Assembly (NCBI RefSeq): GCF_002970975.1
Contig: NZ_PNFA01000008.1
Coordinates: 151,228 to 215,227, forward strand
Direction of reading: 5' to 3'
From: Microbacterium halophytorum
Lineage (GTDB): Bacteria > Actinomycetota > Actinomycetes > Actinomycetales > Microbacteriaceae
Length of the DNA stretch: 64,000 nt
In this document: in pieces, positions 19,255 to 28,582 of the stretch
How positions within the stretch are numbered: position 1 is the first letter of the stretch
How the letters are laid out: every line of letters starts with the position of its first letter
Position numbers and translations under genes: made by a program
Notes under the pieces: generated by a model
Databases searched by the model: none
The model's input: the letters and a program-made list of their open reading frames with translations, nothing else
What the model was told of the DNA's origin: nothing

Positions 19255-19827
19255 CTACTCGCACGCGACACCGTCGCCATCGCGATCGAGGTGGGATCCG
19301 TAACCCGGATTCCCCGCATAGAGAGGAGTCGCCCCCGCACTGCGCGCCTCGGTGCAGTTCTGGAATGGCCCGGTGGACGCGGATCCGCCGCTCTGCGTGG
19401 CGTCGTGCTGCGACGCATCGCTCTGCGGAGCGACCGCCGCGGCCATCTGCGCCTCGAGCTCCTGGATGCGCGCATCGCGCTCCGCCACGAGAGCCGTCGC
19501 CTCTTCAGCCTTCTCCCGCTGCTCGCCGACCTTCTTCGTCACCGAGGCGAGTTCGTTCTCGAGTTCAGTGACCTGCGTGCGCAGCTCGTCGGCCTCTTCG
19601 CCCGCCGCAACGGCGACCGACTCCGCCTCCTTCTCAGCGACCTGTGCCCGTTCGAGCCGTTCCGAAACCTGCGCGTTCGCCGCTTCGAGCTCCTGCACCT
19701 GGTCCGCCTGCCCGGACGCGCCGATGGCGGCTCCCACCGCCATCCCGACCACGAGCGCCACACCTCCGATCACCGCGCCGACGATGCGCGACATGGGGCG
19801 CTGAAAGAAACCCGGCTTCTCCGACAC
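19255..19827 (-). CDS. Membrane-anchored coiled-coil protein with C-terminal excalibur domain
   Basis: 190 residues from GTG 19827, with AGGAGG 5 nt upstream. One membrane helix (about 14-36, IVGAVIGGVALVVGMAVGAAIGA), then a long coiled coil (about 40-125, rich in Glu, Ala and Lys). A Ser/Gln linker leads to an excalibur domain: FQNCTEARSAGATPLY ... HLDRDGDGVACE, with DxDxDGxxC as the calcium-binding loop and two Cys. The excalibur part is probably outside the cell. Function unknown. A TATGAT hexamer (plus strand 19862-19867) is a plausible -10; further upstream is a perfect palindrome GGGCATATATGCCC (19908-19921). Confidence 0.85.
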   Translation of the reverse strand: MSEKPGFFQRPMSRIVGAVIGGVALVVGMAVGAAIGASGQADQVQELEAANAQVSERLERAQVAEKEAESVAVAAGEEADELRTQVTELENELASVTKKVGEQREKAEEATALVAERDARIQELEAQMAAAVAPQSDASQHDATQSGGSASTGPFQNCTEARSAGATPLYAGNPGYGSHLDRDGDGVACE

Positions 19828-20082
19828 ACTGACCTCCTATATAACGGAATCTCCGTTCAGAATCATAGGCCGACACCGCCCGAAAGACGAAGAAACCTCT
19901 GGTCAGCGGGCATATATGCCCACACTCACTTCGGCGCGATGGTCGCCGCCGGTTCCGCGATCGCTCGAGCGTGCTGAACGCGCGCGCAGAGTGTCCTCGC
20001 GGAGCAGGGGTCGCGGCGACCGCGCGAATCGCACCTTCCCGCGCGCACGGCAACGGCTCCGCACGGCGGCGCGCGTCGCGCG

Positions 20083-20664
20083 TCAGTCGGCGGGGGTCGC
20101 GGCGTACGCCGCCGTCTCGGCCTCTCGGTGATCGAGGATCTGGTTGATCTCGACCTGATCGGCGAGCGCCTCGGCGACCAGCCGGGGTCGCGGCACGTTC
20201 GTCAGCACGACCCGACCCGCGTCGTCGCCGTCGTCCGGGCCGCCGGCGCCGACCGAGAGCGTGAGGGTTCCCGTGCCCCACATGCGCTGCCAGAGGCCGC
20301 GCCGCGTTTCAACGGTGTATCCGCTCGCGTGCGTCACCTCGACGGAGTGCTGACCGAACAGGCCGCGCCGCGCGATGACGCGCCGGGTCGTCAGCGTGTA
20401 GACGCGAGACCGCCAGACGAGCCACGGCACGACGACGAGCAGCAGCACGAGCCCCGCGGCCGCCGCGAGGATGGCCCAGTCCCCGACCCCGCCAGGCAGG
20501 TTGTCCCAGCCGTACCCCGCCGCGGCGGAGATCGCGATCAGGGCGAGCGCCGACCAAGTCAGCGAGCGGGCCTGCGGGCGGAACCGTGCCACGAGGAGCT
20601 CCTCGGGGCGGGGCGAACCGGGCGGCGGCAGGTCGGGGCGGTCGGGCATGCTCGGCACCGTCAT
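20083..20664 (-). CDS. PH-domain (bPH2/YdbS-type) membrane protein
   Basis: 193 residues from the ATG at 20664, chosen for GAGGAGGGG just upstream. Two hydrophobic helices (LTWSALALIAISAAAGYGW and WAILAAAAGLVLLLVVVPWLVW) precede a cytoplasmic bacterial PH domain starting at YTLTTRRVIARRGLFGQHSVEVTH. The family is widespread and poorly understood. Ahead of birA but on the same strand and 93 nt away, so possibly co-transcribed downstream of it. Confidence 0.8.
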   Translation of the reverse strand: MTVPSMPDRPDLPPPGSPRPEELLVARFRPQARSLTWSALALIAISAAAGYGWDNLPGGVGDWAILAAAAGLVLLLVVVPWLVWRSRVYTLTTRRVIARRGLFGQHSVEVTHASGYTVETRRGLWQRMWGTGTLTLSVGAGGPDDGDDAGRVVLTNVPRPRLVAEALADQVEINQILDHREAETAAYAATPAD

Positions 20665-20757
20665 GTCGCCCCTCCTCTTCTCGCGCGTCCCCACCAGTGT
20701 GCCGCGCCACGCCTCGGAATTCGCCGGGGCGCGCGGGATGCGCGCGGTTCGCGCGGC

Positions 20758-21531
20758 TCAGGCGTCGGGGCGCACGTGCACGACGTCGCCGGCGGCGACA
20801 TCGACGAGCCCGGATGCCGTGCCGACGACGAGGCGCCCGTCTCCCGACAGCGTGACCGCGGTACCGACGATGTCGTCGCCCGCCGGCATCATCACCCGCA
20901 CCTCCTGGCCGAGGGTCACGCAGGTCTCCAACACGTCCACCCGCACGCGCGACGCGTCGGCGTCTCCGGATGCGGCGGCGAGCGCCGCAAGCATCCGGTC
21001 GAGCTCCGCGAGGTAGTCGGCCAACAGGCGATCCTCGTCGCATTCCGCACCGAGCGCCGCGAACGACGTCGCGGTCGGCACCGGCAGCTCGGCCTCGGTC
21101 ATCCGGGTGTTCACGCCGCTGCCGACGATGACGGTGCCGGGGTCGGCCGTGCCCTCCGCGAGGATTCCGCAGATCTTCCGGCGGTCGACGAGCACGTCGT
21201 TCGGCCACTTCGCCCCCACCCGGCGCCCCGGCAGCTGCGCGGCGACGGCGCGGGCCATCGCCCTCCCCGCCGCGAGCGGCACCCAGCCGCGGGAGGCCGC
21301 GGGAACGTCGCCGACCCGCAGCAGCACCGAAACGGCCAGGGACGCACCGGCCGGCGCCCGCCACTGCCGGTCGAGCCTGCCGCGGCCCGCCCGCTGGTCG
21401 CGGGTGAGCAGCGTGCTCAGGTGCGGCAGCTCCCGATCCGCCGCGAGGGCCGCCAGGTCGGCGTTCGTCGAACCCGCCGAGGCGACCTCGGCCACGTCGG
21501 CGCCGATGGCTGTCGTCTTCTCCCACGTCAC
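20758..21531 (-). CDS. birA: Biotin--[acetyl-CoA-carboxylase] ligase
   Basis: 257 residues from GTG 21531. Attaches biotin to biotin carboxyl carrier proteins through biotinyl-AMP. Visible are GRGRLDRQW (the catalytic biotin/adenylate loop), [17 protein letters not shown] and GSGVNT, followed by a C-terminal SH3-like domain. There is no N-terminal helix-turn-helix, so it is a monofunctional ligase and not a repressor. A TAGGCT hexamer (plus strand 21538-21543) is exactly 6 nt before the start, giving a leaderless promoter. Divergent from the acyl-CoA carboxylase genes, whose holoenzyme it would modify. Confidence 0.92.
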   Translation of the reverse strand: MTWEKTTAIGADVAEVASAGSTNADLAALAADRELPHLSTLLTRDQRAGRGRLDRQWRAPAGASLAVSVLLRVGDVPAASRGWVPLAAGRAMARAVAAQLPGRRVGAKWPNDVLVDRRKICGILAEGTADPGTVIVGSGVNTRMTEAELPVPTATSFAALGAECDEDRLLADYLAELDRMLAALAAASGDADASRVRVDVLETCVTLGQEVRVMMPAGDDIVGTAVTLSGDGRLVVGTASGLVDVAAGDVVHVRPDA

Positions 21532-21640
21532 CCGGCCAGCCTACGCATCTCACGGACCATCCGGATCTCACACACGATTCCGGATGTCGTTGTGCGTGGC
21601 CACCAAATCCATCCGGGGTGTCGCGGTTAGGGTGGAACGC

Positions 21641-23224
21641 GTGACCGAACCCGATCTCTCTACGACCGCAGGCAAGATCGACGACCTCCGCGAGCGCTAC
21701 GCCGACGCCGTGACGCAGGCGGAGGCGAAGGCCGTCGAAAAGCAGCACGCCAAGGGCAAGATGACCGCCCGCGAGCGCATCGAGCTGTTGGTCGACCCCG
21801 GCAGCTTCGTCGAGTTCGACGAGTACGTGCGCCACCGCACGACCGCGTTCGGGATGGACAAGTCCCGCCCCTACGGCGACTCGGTCGTCACGGGCACCGC
21901 GACGATCCACGGCCGCAACGTCGCGGTCTACTCGCAGGACTTCTCGACCTTCGGCGGCTCGCTCGGCGAGGTCGCCGGCAACAAGATCATCAAGATCATG
22001 GAGTTCGCGCTGCGCGGGGGCATGCCCGTCATCGGCATCCTCGACTCGGGCGGCGCCCGCATCCAGGAGGGCGTGCTCGCGCTCGGCAAGTACGCCGAGA
22101 TCTTCCGCCTCAACACGCAGGCCTCCGGCGTCATCCCGCAGATCTCGATCGTGATGGGCCCCGCCGCCGGCGGTGCTGTCTACTCCCCCGCCCTCACCGA
22201 CTTCGTCATCATGGTCGACAAGACCAGCCAGATGTTCGTCACGGGCCCTGATGTCATCAAAACGGTCACCGGCGAGGACGTCGGCATGGAGGAGCTCGGC
22301 GGTGCGCACACGCACAACACCCGCTCGGGCGTCGCGCACTACCTGGCCGAGGACGAGGACGACGCGCTCGACTACGCGCGCGGGCTGATCGGCTTCCTGC
22401 CCGACAACAACATGGCGGACCCGCCCGCCTACGACGCTCCGTTCGAGTTCGAGACGACCGACGGCGACCGCTCGCTGAACACGGTCATCCCGGATTCGCC
22501 GAATCAGCCGTACGACGTCAAGTCGGTCATCGATCAGGTCGTCGACGACGAGTTCCTCGAGGTGCAGCCGCTGTTCGCGCCGAACATCGTGATCGGCTTC
22601 GGCCGCGTCGAGGGCCGCTCGGTCGGCATCATCGCGAACCAGCCGCAGCAGATGGCCGGCACGCTGAACATCGAGGCCGGCGAGAAGGCCTCCCGGTTCG
22701 TGCGGTTCTGCGACGCCTTCTCGATCCCGATCGTCACGCTCGTCGACGTGCCCGGATACCTGCCTGGCACCGACCAGGAGTGGACGGGTGTCATCCGCCG
22801 CGGCGCCAAGCTGCTGTACGCGTACGCCGAGGCGACGGTTCCGCTCGTCACGGTCATCCTGCGCAAGGCCTATGGCGGCGCCTACATCGTGATGGGCTCG
22901 AAGCAGCTCGGCGCCGACGTCAACCTCGCGTGGCCGACGGCCGAGATCGCCGTTATGGGCGGCCAGGGCGCCGTCAACATCCTGTACAGGGGCGAGCTGA
23001 AGAAGGCGGCGGAAGCCGGCGAGGACGTCACCGAGGTGCGCACGCGGCTCGCCAACGAGTACACCTACAACGTGGCCTCGCCCTTCCTCGCGGCGGAGCG
23101 CGGCGAGCTCGACGGCATCATCGAGCCGGCGCAGACCCGCGTCTCGATCGCGAAGGCGCTGCGCTCCCTCCGCGGCAAGCGCGCGGAGCTGCCGCCCAAG
23201 AAGCACGGGAACATCCCGCTGTGA
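21641..23224 (+). CDS. accD: Acyl-CoA carboxylase carboxyltransferase (beta) subunit
   Basis: 527 residues from GTG 21641; TAGGGT (21628-21633) is 7 nt before it, suggesting a leaderless mRNA. The two crotonase-fold halves show [19 protein letters not shown] and [16 protein letters not shown] in the first, and [33 protein letters not shown] and [13 protein letters not shown] in the second. It transfers carboxyl from biotin to acetyl- or propionyl-CoA, in complex with a biotinylated alpha subunit encoded elsewhere. Substrate preference depends on active-site residues I did not resolve. It overlaps accE by 4 nt. Confidence 0.93.
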   Translation: MTEPDLSTTAGKIDDLRERYADAVTQAEAKAVEKQHAKGKMTARERIELLVDPGSFVEFDEYVRHRTTAFGMDKSRPYGDSVVTGTATIHGRNVAVYSQDFSTFGGSLGEVAGNKIIKIMEFALRGGMPVIGILDSGGARIQEGVLALGKYAEIFRLNTQASGVIPQISIVMGPAAGGAVYSPALTDFVIMVDKTSQMFVTGPDVIKTVTGEDVGMEELGGAHTHNTRSGVAHYLAEDEDDALDYARGLIGFLPDNNMADPPAYDAPFEFETTDGDRSLNTVIPDSPNQPYDVKSVIDQVVDDEFLEVQPLFAPNIVIGFGRVEGRSVGIIANQPQQMAGTLNIEAGEKASRFVRFCDAFSIPIVTLVDVPGYLPGTDQEWTGVIRRGAKLLYAYAEATVPLVTVILRKAYGGAYIVMGSKQLGADVNLAWPTAEIAVMGGQGAVNILYRGELKKAAEAGEDVTEVRTRLANEYTYNVASPFLAAERGELDGIIEPAQTRVSIAKALRSLRGKRAELPPKKHGNIPL

Positions 23225-23451
23225 GCGACGGCGTCATGCGGCAGGGCGGCGAGCTGCCGAGCGTGCAGATCACGAGGGGGAACGCCACCGACGAGGACCT
23301 CGCGGCCCTCGCGGGCGTGCTCCCCGCCGCGTACGCGCAGGAGTCGCGCCAGGCGACGGCCGACGAGCCGTCGCACCGCACCACGTGGAGCACGGCGCGC
23401 CGGATGCGCCGCGTGCCCGGCGATGCCCGCTGGGGGCGCTTCTCGGGCTGA
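23221..23451 (+). CDS. accE: Acyl-CoA carboxylase epsilon subunit
   Basis: 76 residues from GTG 23221, overlapping the accD stop (GTGA). Short epsilon subunits bridge the alpha and beta subunits of actinobacterial carboxylases. The pattern is typical: an N-terminal strand ([21 protein letters not shown]) and a C-terminal [21 protein letters not shown] end. Its position right after accD supports the call. Confidence 0.88.
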   Translation: MSDGVMRQGGELPSVQITRGNATDEDLAALAGVLPAAYAQESRQATADEPSHRTTWSTARRMRRVPGDARWGRFSG

Positions 23452-23621
23452 TTCGGGTCGAATCCTCCCGATTTGTCCCCCAAAGTTCCTACAGACAGAC
23501 CCCTTGCGGGGTTGCGATACTGGATCCGGAAACGCGCATCAGCGCTTCGGCACGCCGCCCCAGGGATGGCGGCGCAGACCGAATCCCTCGCGGATGGTTT
23601 TCGGGTAACCAGGCCGCATCC

Positions 23622-23655
23622 AGGCCCCGGGCGATGATCTCTCGCCCGGGGCCTT
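23622..23655 (+). terminator. Strong intrinsic terminator
   Basis: Perfect 13-bp arms AGGCCCCGGGCGA (23622-23634) and TCGCCCGGGGCCT (23642-23654) with a 7-nt loop, followed by TTCT. It ends the accD-accE transcript or a small RNA starting within this gap. Confidence 0.8.
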
Positions 23656-23753
23656 CTCCGTGCCCGCCGAGCGCACACCGCCGCGAACGCGGGCGCCGAA
23701 GATAGCACCATCCGACCGCGCGCAGGGCTTCGTTTCACTCCGTTTCCCGGCGT

Positions 23754-23779
23754 GACGACACGTGGCGTCATGTGTCGTC
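23754..23779 (+). promoter_or_regulatory. Inverted repeat upstream of the sulfate-reduction operon
   Basis: GACGACAC (23754-23761) and GTGTCGTC (23772-23779) are perfect arms around 10 nt. They lie about 30 nt upstream of a possible -10 TAGCCT (23810-23815), a position suited to an activator or to a repressor covering the -35 region. The factor is unknown. Confidence 0.45.
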
Positions 23780-23857
23780 GCGCAGTACCGATCGGCGTCG
23801 GAACTTCCATAGCCTGGCCTCTCAGCGGCAGATCGCCGCACATGGGAGAGCGAGATC

Positions 23858-25576
23858 ATGACCGTCGAACAGCCCACGCCCGTGCGGGGTGCGAGGACCC
23901 GCACGGCGCGCAAGCCGTCGAAGCCCCATGGGCAGTGGGCCGTCGACGGCCGCGAACCCCTGAACGCGAACGAGGAGTTCAAGCTCGCCGACGGCGGGCT
24001 GAACGTGCGCGAGCGCATCGAGCAGGTCTACGCGAAGGGCGGCTTCTCGTCGATCGACCCGACGGACCTGCACGGGCGCTTCCGCTGGTGGGGCCTGTAC
24101 ACGCAGCGCAAGCCGGGGATCGACGGCGGCCGCACGGCCCAGCTCGAGCCGCACGAGCTCGAGGACGAGTACTTCATGCTGCGCGTGCGCATCGACGGCG
24201 GCCAGCTCACGACGGAGCAGCTCCGCGTCATCGGCGAGATCTCCACGGAGTTCGCCCGCGACAGCGCCGACATGACCGACCGCCAGAACGTGCAGCTGCA
24301 CTGGGTGCAGGTCGAGGACGTGCCGGAGATCTGGCGGCGCCTCGAGGCCGTGGGCCTGAGCACGACCGAGGCATGCGGCGACGTGCCGCGCGTCATCCTC
24401 GGCTCCCCCGTCGCGGGCATCGCCGCCGACGAGATCATCGACCCGACCCCGCAGATCCGGGAGATCGCCGACCGCTTCCTCGGCGACGAGACCCTCGCGA
24501 ACCTGCCGCGCAAGTACAAGACCGCCATCACGGGGCACCCCAGCCAGGACGTGGTGCACGAGATCAACGACTGCGCGTTCGTGGCGGTCGAGCACCCCGA
24601 GCTCGGCATCGGATACGACATCTGGGTCGGCGGGGCGCTGGCCGCCGTTCCGCGCCTCGGCGAGCGACTCGGCGCCTTCGTCGCGCCCGACAGGGTCGGC
24701 GAGGTGTGGCACGGCGTCACCCAGATCTTCCGCGATTACGGCTACCGCCGGCTGCGCAACAAGGCACGACTGAAGTTCCTGCTCGCAGACTGGGGCGTCG
24801 AGAAGTTCCGCGAGGTGCTCGAGACCGAGTACCTCGACGCTCCCCTGCCCGACGGCCCCGCCGCACCGACCCCCACGACGATCGGCGACCACGTCGGCGT
24901 GCACCGCCAGAAGGACGGGCGGTTCTACGTCGGCGCCGCCCCGCTCGTCGGCCGGGTCTCGGGCAGCGCCCTGACGGCGCTCGCCGACCTCGCCGAAGTC
25001 CACGGCTCGCGCCGCATCCGCACGACGCCCCACCAGAAGCTGCTCGTGCTGGACGTGCCGGAGGGCGAGGTCGACGGCCTCGTCGCCGGCCTCGACGCGA
25101 TCGGGCTCTCGGCCCGGCCGAGCCTGTTCCGCCGCGGCACGATCGCCTGCACGGGCATCGAGTACTGCAAGCTCGCGATCGTCGAGACCAAGGCCAACGC
25201 GGCGAACGCCATCACGCAGCTGGAGGAGCGCCTCGGCGAGCTCGAGCCCGAGATCGGCCGCCCCATCACACTGCACGTGAACGGCTGCCCGAACTCGTGC
25301 GCCCGAATCCAGGTCGCCGATATCGGCCTGAAGGGCCAGCTCGTCATGATCGACGGCGAGCAGGTACCCGGCTACCAGGTGCACCTCGGCGGCGGCCTCG
25401 CCGGCGTCGACCGTGACGAGGCGGGCCTCGGCCGCACCGTCCGCGGCCTGAAGGTCCCGGCCGACGGCATCGCCGACTACGCGGAGCGGGTCATCCGGCG
25501 ATACCTCGCCGACCGCTCGGAGGGCGAGACGTTCGCCCACTGGGCGCACCGCGCCGATGAGGAGGCTCTGCAGTGA
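23858..25576 (+). CDS. sirA: Ferredoxin-dependent sulfite reductase (siroheme/[4Fe-4S])
   Basis: 572 residues, usual for NirA/SirA-type enzymes; GGGAGAG precedes the ATG. Two ferrodoxin-like/reductase half repeats are present. The cluster and siroheme ligands are in CTGIEYCKLAI and NGCPNSCARIQVADIGLKG, and TDRQNVQLHW is the conserved N-terminal block. Nitrite reductases look very similar; the following cysHDN genes decide for sulfite to sulfide. Electrons should come from the ferredoxin and reductase at the operon end. The stop overlaps the cysH start (GTGA). Confidence 0.93.
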   Translation: MTVEQPTPVRGARTRTARKPSKPHGQWAVDGREPLNANEEFKLADGGLNVRERIEQVYAKGGFSSIDPTDLHGRFRWWGLYTQRKPGIDGGRTAQLEPHELEDEYFMLRVRIDGGQLTTEQLRVIGEISTEFARDSADMTDRQNVQLHWVQVEDVPEIWRRLEAVGLSTTEACGDVPRVILGSPVAGIAADEIIDPTPQIREIADRFLGDETLANLPRKYKTAITGHPSQDVVHEINDCAFVAVEHPELGIGYDIWVGGALAAVPRLGERLGAFVAPDRVGEVWHGVTQIFRDYGYRRLRNKARLKFLLADWGVEKFREVLETEYLDAPLPDGPAAPTPTTIGDHVGVHRQKDGRFYVGAAPLVGRVSGSALTALADLAEVHGSRRIRTTPHQKLLVLDVPEGEVDGLVAGLDAIGLSARPSLFRRGTIACTGIEYCKLAIVETKANAANAITQLEERLGELEPEIGRPITLHVNGCPNSCARIQVADIGLKGQLVMIDGEQVPGYQVHLGGGLAGVDRDEAGLGRTVRGLKVPADGIADYAERVIRRYLADRSEGETFAHWAHRADEEALQ

Positions 25577-26316
25577 GCGTCAGTCTCGCACCCCGCATCC
25601 GGACCAAGCGCACCGCGGAGGAGCTGAAGGCGCTCGCCGAGAGCGGCAACGCCGAGCTCGGCAGCCTGACCGACCACGAGGCGTCCCCCGCCGAGGTCGT
25701 CGCGTGGGTCGCCCGCAACTTCGGCGTGGGCGCCGCCGCCGTGGCCTGCTCGATGGCGGACGCCGCCCTGCCTCACCTCGTCGCCGAGCAGCTGTCGGGC
25801 GTCGACGTCCTGTTCCTCGACACGGGGTACCACTTCGTCGAGACGTACGCGACGCGCGACGAGGTCGCCCGGGTGCTCGACGTGCGCATCGTCGACGTGA
25901 CGCCCGAGCAGACGGTCGCAGAACAGGACGCCGAGTACGGCGCGAAGCTGTTCGAGCGCGACGCCGCGCTGTGCTGCGCCCGCCGCAAGGTCGCTCCCCT
26001 GCGCGAGGCGCTCGGGGGCTACGAAGTGTGGTTCACGGGCGTGCGGCGCAACGAGGCCCCGACCCGCACGAACACCCCGCTCGTCACGTTCGACGAGCGC
26101 AACGGGCTCGTCAAGGTCAACCCCGTCGCGGCGTGGAGCTTCGACGACGTGCTCGAGTACGCCGCCGAGCACAAGGCCCCCGTCAACCTCCTCGTCGATT
26201 TCGGCTACCCCTCCATCGGCTGCGAGCCGTGCACCAAGCCGGTCGCACCCGGCGAAGACCCCCGCTCCGGCCGCTGGGCCGGGCAGGCGAAGACAGAATG
26301 CGGGCTGCACGTATGA
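25573..26316 (+). CDS. cysH: Adenylyl-sulfate (APS) reductase
   Basis: 247 residues from GTG 25573. Reduces the activated sulfate to sulfite using thioredoxin. It has the PP-loop reductase fold, with LDTGYHFVETYATRD. The cysteine pairs Cys134-Cys135 and Cys217/Cys220 (CEPC) are those that bind a [4Fe-4S] cluster, which marks the APS-using bacterial type; the catalytic Cys243 is in ECGLH. No APS kinase is seen in the operon, which agrees with APS as the substrate. Confidence 0.93.
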   Translation: MSVSLAPRIRTKRTAEELKALAESGNAELGSLTDHEASPAEVVAWVARNFGVGAAAVACSMADAALPHLVAEQLSGVDVLFLDTGYHFVETYATRDEVARVLDVRIVDVTPEQTVAEQDAEYGAKLFERDAALCCARRKVAPLREALGGYEVWFTGVRRNEAPTRTNTPLVTFDERNGLVKVNPVAAWSFDDVLEYAAEHKAPVNLLVDFGYPSIGCEPCTKPVAPGEDPRSGRWAGQAKTECGLHV

Positions 26317-27236
26317 CCATCGAGAAGACCCTCGCCCCTGCGACGTCGCTGTCCGCACTCGACCAGCTCGAGGCCGAGGCGATCCACATCATCCGGGAGG
26401 TCGTCGCCGAGTTCGAGCGCCCTGTGCTGCTGTTCTCGGGCGGCAAGGACTCCGTGCTGGTGCTGCACCTGGCCACCAAGGCGTTCGCTCCTGGCCGCGT
26501 GCCCTTCCCCGTGCTGCACGTCGACACGGGTCACAACTTCCCCGAGGTCATCGCGTTCCGCGACGAGACGGTCGAGCGCCTCGGGCTCACGCTCGAGGTC
26601 GCGAGCGTGCAGGAGTACATCGACGACGGCCGCCTCGCCGAACGCCGCGACGGCACCAGGAACACGCTGCAGACGCAGCCGCTGCTGGACGCGATCGCCG
26701 CGGGCAGGCACGACGCCGTCTTCGGCGGCGCGCGCCGCGACGAGGACAAGGCGCGCGCCAAGGAGCGGATCATCTCGCTGCGCGACGAGTTCGGCCAGTG
26801 GGACCCGCGCAACCAGCGCCCCGAGCTGTGGAGCCTGTACAACGGCCGCCACACGCCGGGCCAGCACGTGCGCGCCTTCCCGATCTCGAACTGGACCGAG
26901 CTCGACGTCTGGCGCTACATCGAGCGCGAGGGCATCGCCCTGCCGCCGCTGTACTACGCGGCGGAGCGCGACGTGTTCCGCCGCGACGGCATGTGGTGGG
27001 CGGTCGGCGAGTTCTCGCAGCCGCGCGAGGGCGAGCAGATCGAGACGCGGGTCGTGCGCTACCGCACGGTGGGCGACATGAGCTGCACCGGCGCGGTCGA
27101 ATCGGGCGCGTCGGACACGGTCGCCGTCGTGGCCGAGGTCGCCGCCTCCACCCTCACCGAGCGCGGTGCCACCCGGGCGGACGATCGCATCAGCGAAGCC
27201 GCCATGGAGGACCGCAAGAAGGACGGATACTTCTGA
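26313..27236 (+). CDS. cysD: Sulfate adenylyltransferase small subunit
   Basis: 307 residues from ATG 26313, overlapping the cysH stop (ATGA). The PP-loop SGGKDS is at residues 42-47; VDTGHNFPEVIAFRD, GGARRDEDKARAKERI and FPISNWTELDVWRYIE follow. With CysN it forms APS from ATP and sulfate. The C-terminus AAMEDRKKDGYF is the usual family end. The stop shares its last base with the cysN ATG. Confidence 0.95.
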   Translation: MTIEKTLAPATSLSALDQLEAEAIHIIREVVAEFERPVLLFSGGKDSVLVLHLATKAFAPGRVPFPVLHVDTGHNFPEVIAFRDETVERLGLTLEVASVQEYIDDGRLAERRDGTRNTLQTQPLLDAIAAGRHDAVFGGARRDEDKARAKERIISLRDEFGQWDPRNQRPELWSLYNGRHTPGQHVRAFPISNWTELDVWRYIEREGIALPPLYYAAERDVFRRDGMWWAVGEFSQPREGEQIETRVVRYRTVGDMSCTGAVESGASDTVAVVAEVAASTLTERGATRADDRISEAAMEDRKKDGYF

Positions 27237-28543
27237 TGACCGCGACGATCACCGACACCACGCTGTTCCGGTTCGCGACGGCGGGCTCGGTCGACGACGG
27301 CAAGTCGACCCTCGTCGGCCGGCTGCTGCACGACGCGAAGGCGATCCTCGCCGACCAGCTCGACCAGGTCGCGACGACCTCGCGGGCCCGCGGCTTCGCG
27401 CACGGCGAGTTCGACTTCGCCCTCCTCACCGACGGCCTGCGCGCCGAACGCGAACAGGGCATCACGATCGACGTCGCGTACCGCTACTTCGCGACCGACC
27501 GACGCAGCTTCGTCCTCGCCGACTGCCCCGGCCACGTGCAGTACACCCGCAACATGGTCACCGGTTCGGCCACTGCCGACGCCGTGATCGTGCTCGTCGA
27601 CGCGCGCAAGGGCGTCGTCGAGCAGACCCGCCGGCACCTCGCCGTCGTGTCGCTCCTGCGCGTGCAGCACGTCATCGTCGCGGTCAACAAGATCGACCTC
27701 ACGGGGTTCGACGAGGACCGCTTCGTCGAGATCGAGCTCGAGACCGAACGCGTCGCCGAACAGCTCGGCCTGTCGGGCGTGCACGTGCTCCCCGTGTCGG
27801 CGCTGGAGGGCGACAATGTCGTCGACCGGTCGCCGCGCACGCCGTGGTACACGGGCCCGACGCTCATCGAGCTGCTCGAATCGCTGCCGACCCAGGACGA
27901 GGCGGAGGAGGCGCGCGAGCCGTTCCGCCTGCCGGTGCAGGTCGTGCTGCGCCCCCAGGGCGGGCTCGACCCGCGCATCCCCGCCGAAGAGGCGGAGGGG
28001 TACCGCGACTACCGCGGCTTCGCCGGCCGCGTGTCGTCCGGATCGCTCCGCGTGGGCGACCGCGTGCAGGTCGTCCCCGGCGCGCACGAGACCGTCGTCA
28101 CGGGCATCAGCGTCGCCGGCGCCGAGGCGGGCGCCGCCGGCACCGGTCAGTCGATCGCCGTGACGCTCGCCGACGACGTCGATGCGGCCCGCGGCGCCGT
28201 CATCGTGGCCGCCGGCACCGCACCCGAACCGCGCCGCGAGGCCGTCGTCGAGCTCTTCCAGCTCGACCCGCGCGACGTCGTCGCGGGTGCCAAGGTGCTC
28301 GTCAAGCACGGCACGGCCACGGTGCAGGCCCTCGTGTCGGAGATCATCGACCGCCGCGACCTCGAGACGCTCGCGCACGACGACGCCGATCGGCTCGCCG
28401 TGAACGAGATCGGCCGCGTGCGCCTGCGCTTCGCCGTCGACCTCCCGCTCGAGCGCTACGCCGAGAACCGCTCCGCCGGCTCGCTGCTGCTGATCCACCC
28501 CGTCGACGGGGCGACGCTCGCCGCCGCCACCGTCGTCGACTGA
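27236..28543 (+). CDS. cysN: Sulfate adenylyltransferase large subunit (GTPase)
   Basis: 435 residues from ATG 27236 (TGATG junction with cysD). EF-Tu-like GTPase: GSVDDGKS (17-24), DCPGHVQYTRNM, NKIDL, then two beta-barrel domains. Hydrolysis of GTP drives APS formation. There is no fused CysC kinase domain, unlike the mycobacterial CysNC. Confidence 0.95.
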   Translation: MTATITDTTLFRFATAGSVDDGKSTLVGRLLHDAKAILADQLDQVATTSRARGFAHGEFDFALLTDGLRAEREQGITIDVAYRYFATDRRSFVLADCPGHVQYTRNMVTGSATADAVIVLVDARKGVVEQTRRHLAVVSLLRVQHVIVAVNKIDLTGFDEDRFVEIELETERVAEQLGLSGVHVLPVSALEGDNVVDRSPRTPWYTGPTLIELLESLPTQDEAEEAREPFRLPVQVVLRPQGGLDPRIPAEEAEGYRDYRGFAGRVSSGSLRVGDRVQVVPGAHETVVTGISVAGAEAGAAGTGQSIAVTLADDVDAARGAVIVAAGTAPEPRREAVVELFQLDPRDVVAGAKVLVKHGTATVQALVSEIIDRRDLETLAHDDADRLAVNEIGRVRLRFAVDLPLERYAENRSAGSLLLIHPVDGATLAAATVVD

Positions 28544-28582
28544 CCCCCGCACCGCCGCAGAGACCGCCAGAGGAGGCGAACC

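Larger units (their letters stand above)
23452..23857. other. 406-bp non-coding region between accE and the sulfite reductase gene
   Basis: No gene recognised. In order: a GATACT hexamer in TTGCGATACT (23516-23521); a 7-bp hairpin CGCCGCC/GGCGGCG (23553-23574); a strong terminator (23622-23655); an operator-like inverted repeat (23754-23779); a TAGCCT hexamer (23810-23815) as a possible -10; and GGGAGAGCGAG before the ATG at 23858. The stretch 23528-23655 could be a ~130-nt RNA with two stable hairpins; that is conjecture. Confidence 0.5.

Noticed and set aside
23752..23857. Cysteine leader peptide before the sulfite reductase gene
   Set aside because: A frame starting ATG TGT exists, but it has a single Cys codon and no cluster, unlike known cysteine attenuators.
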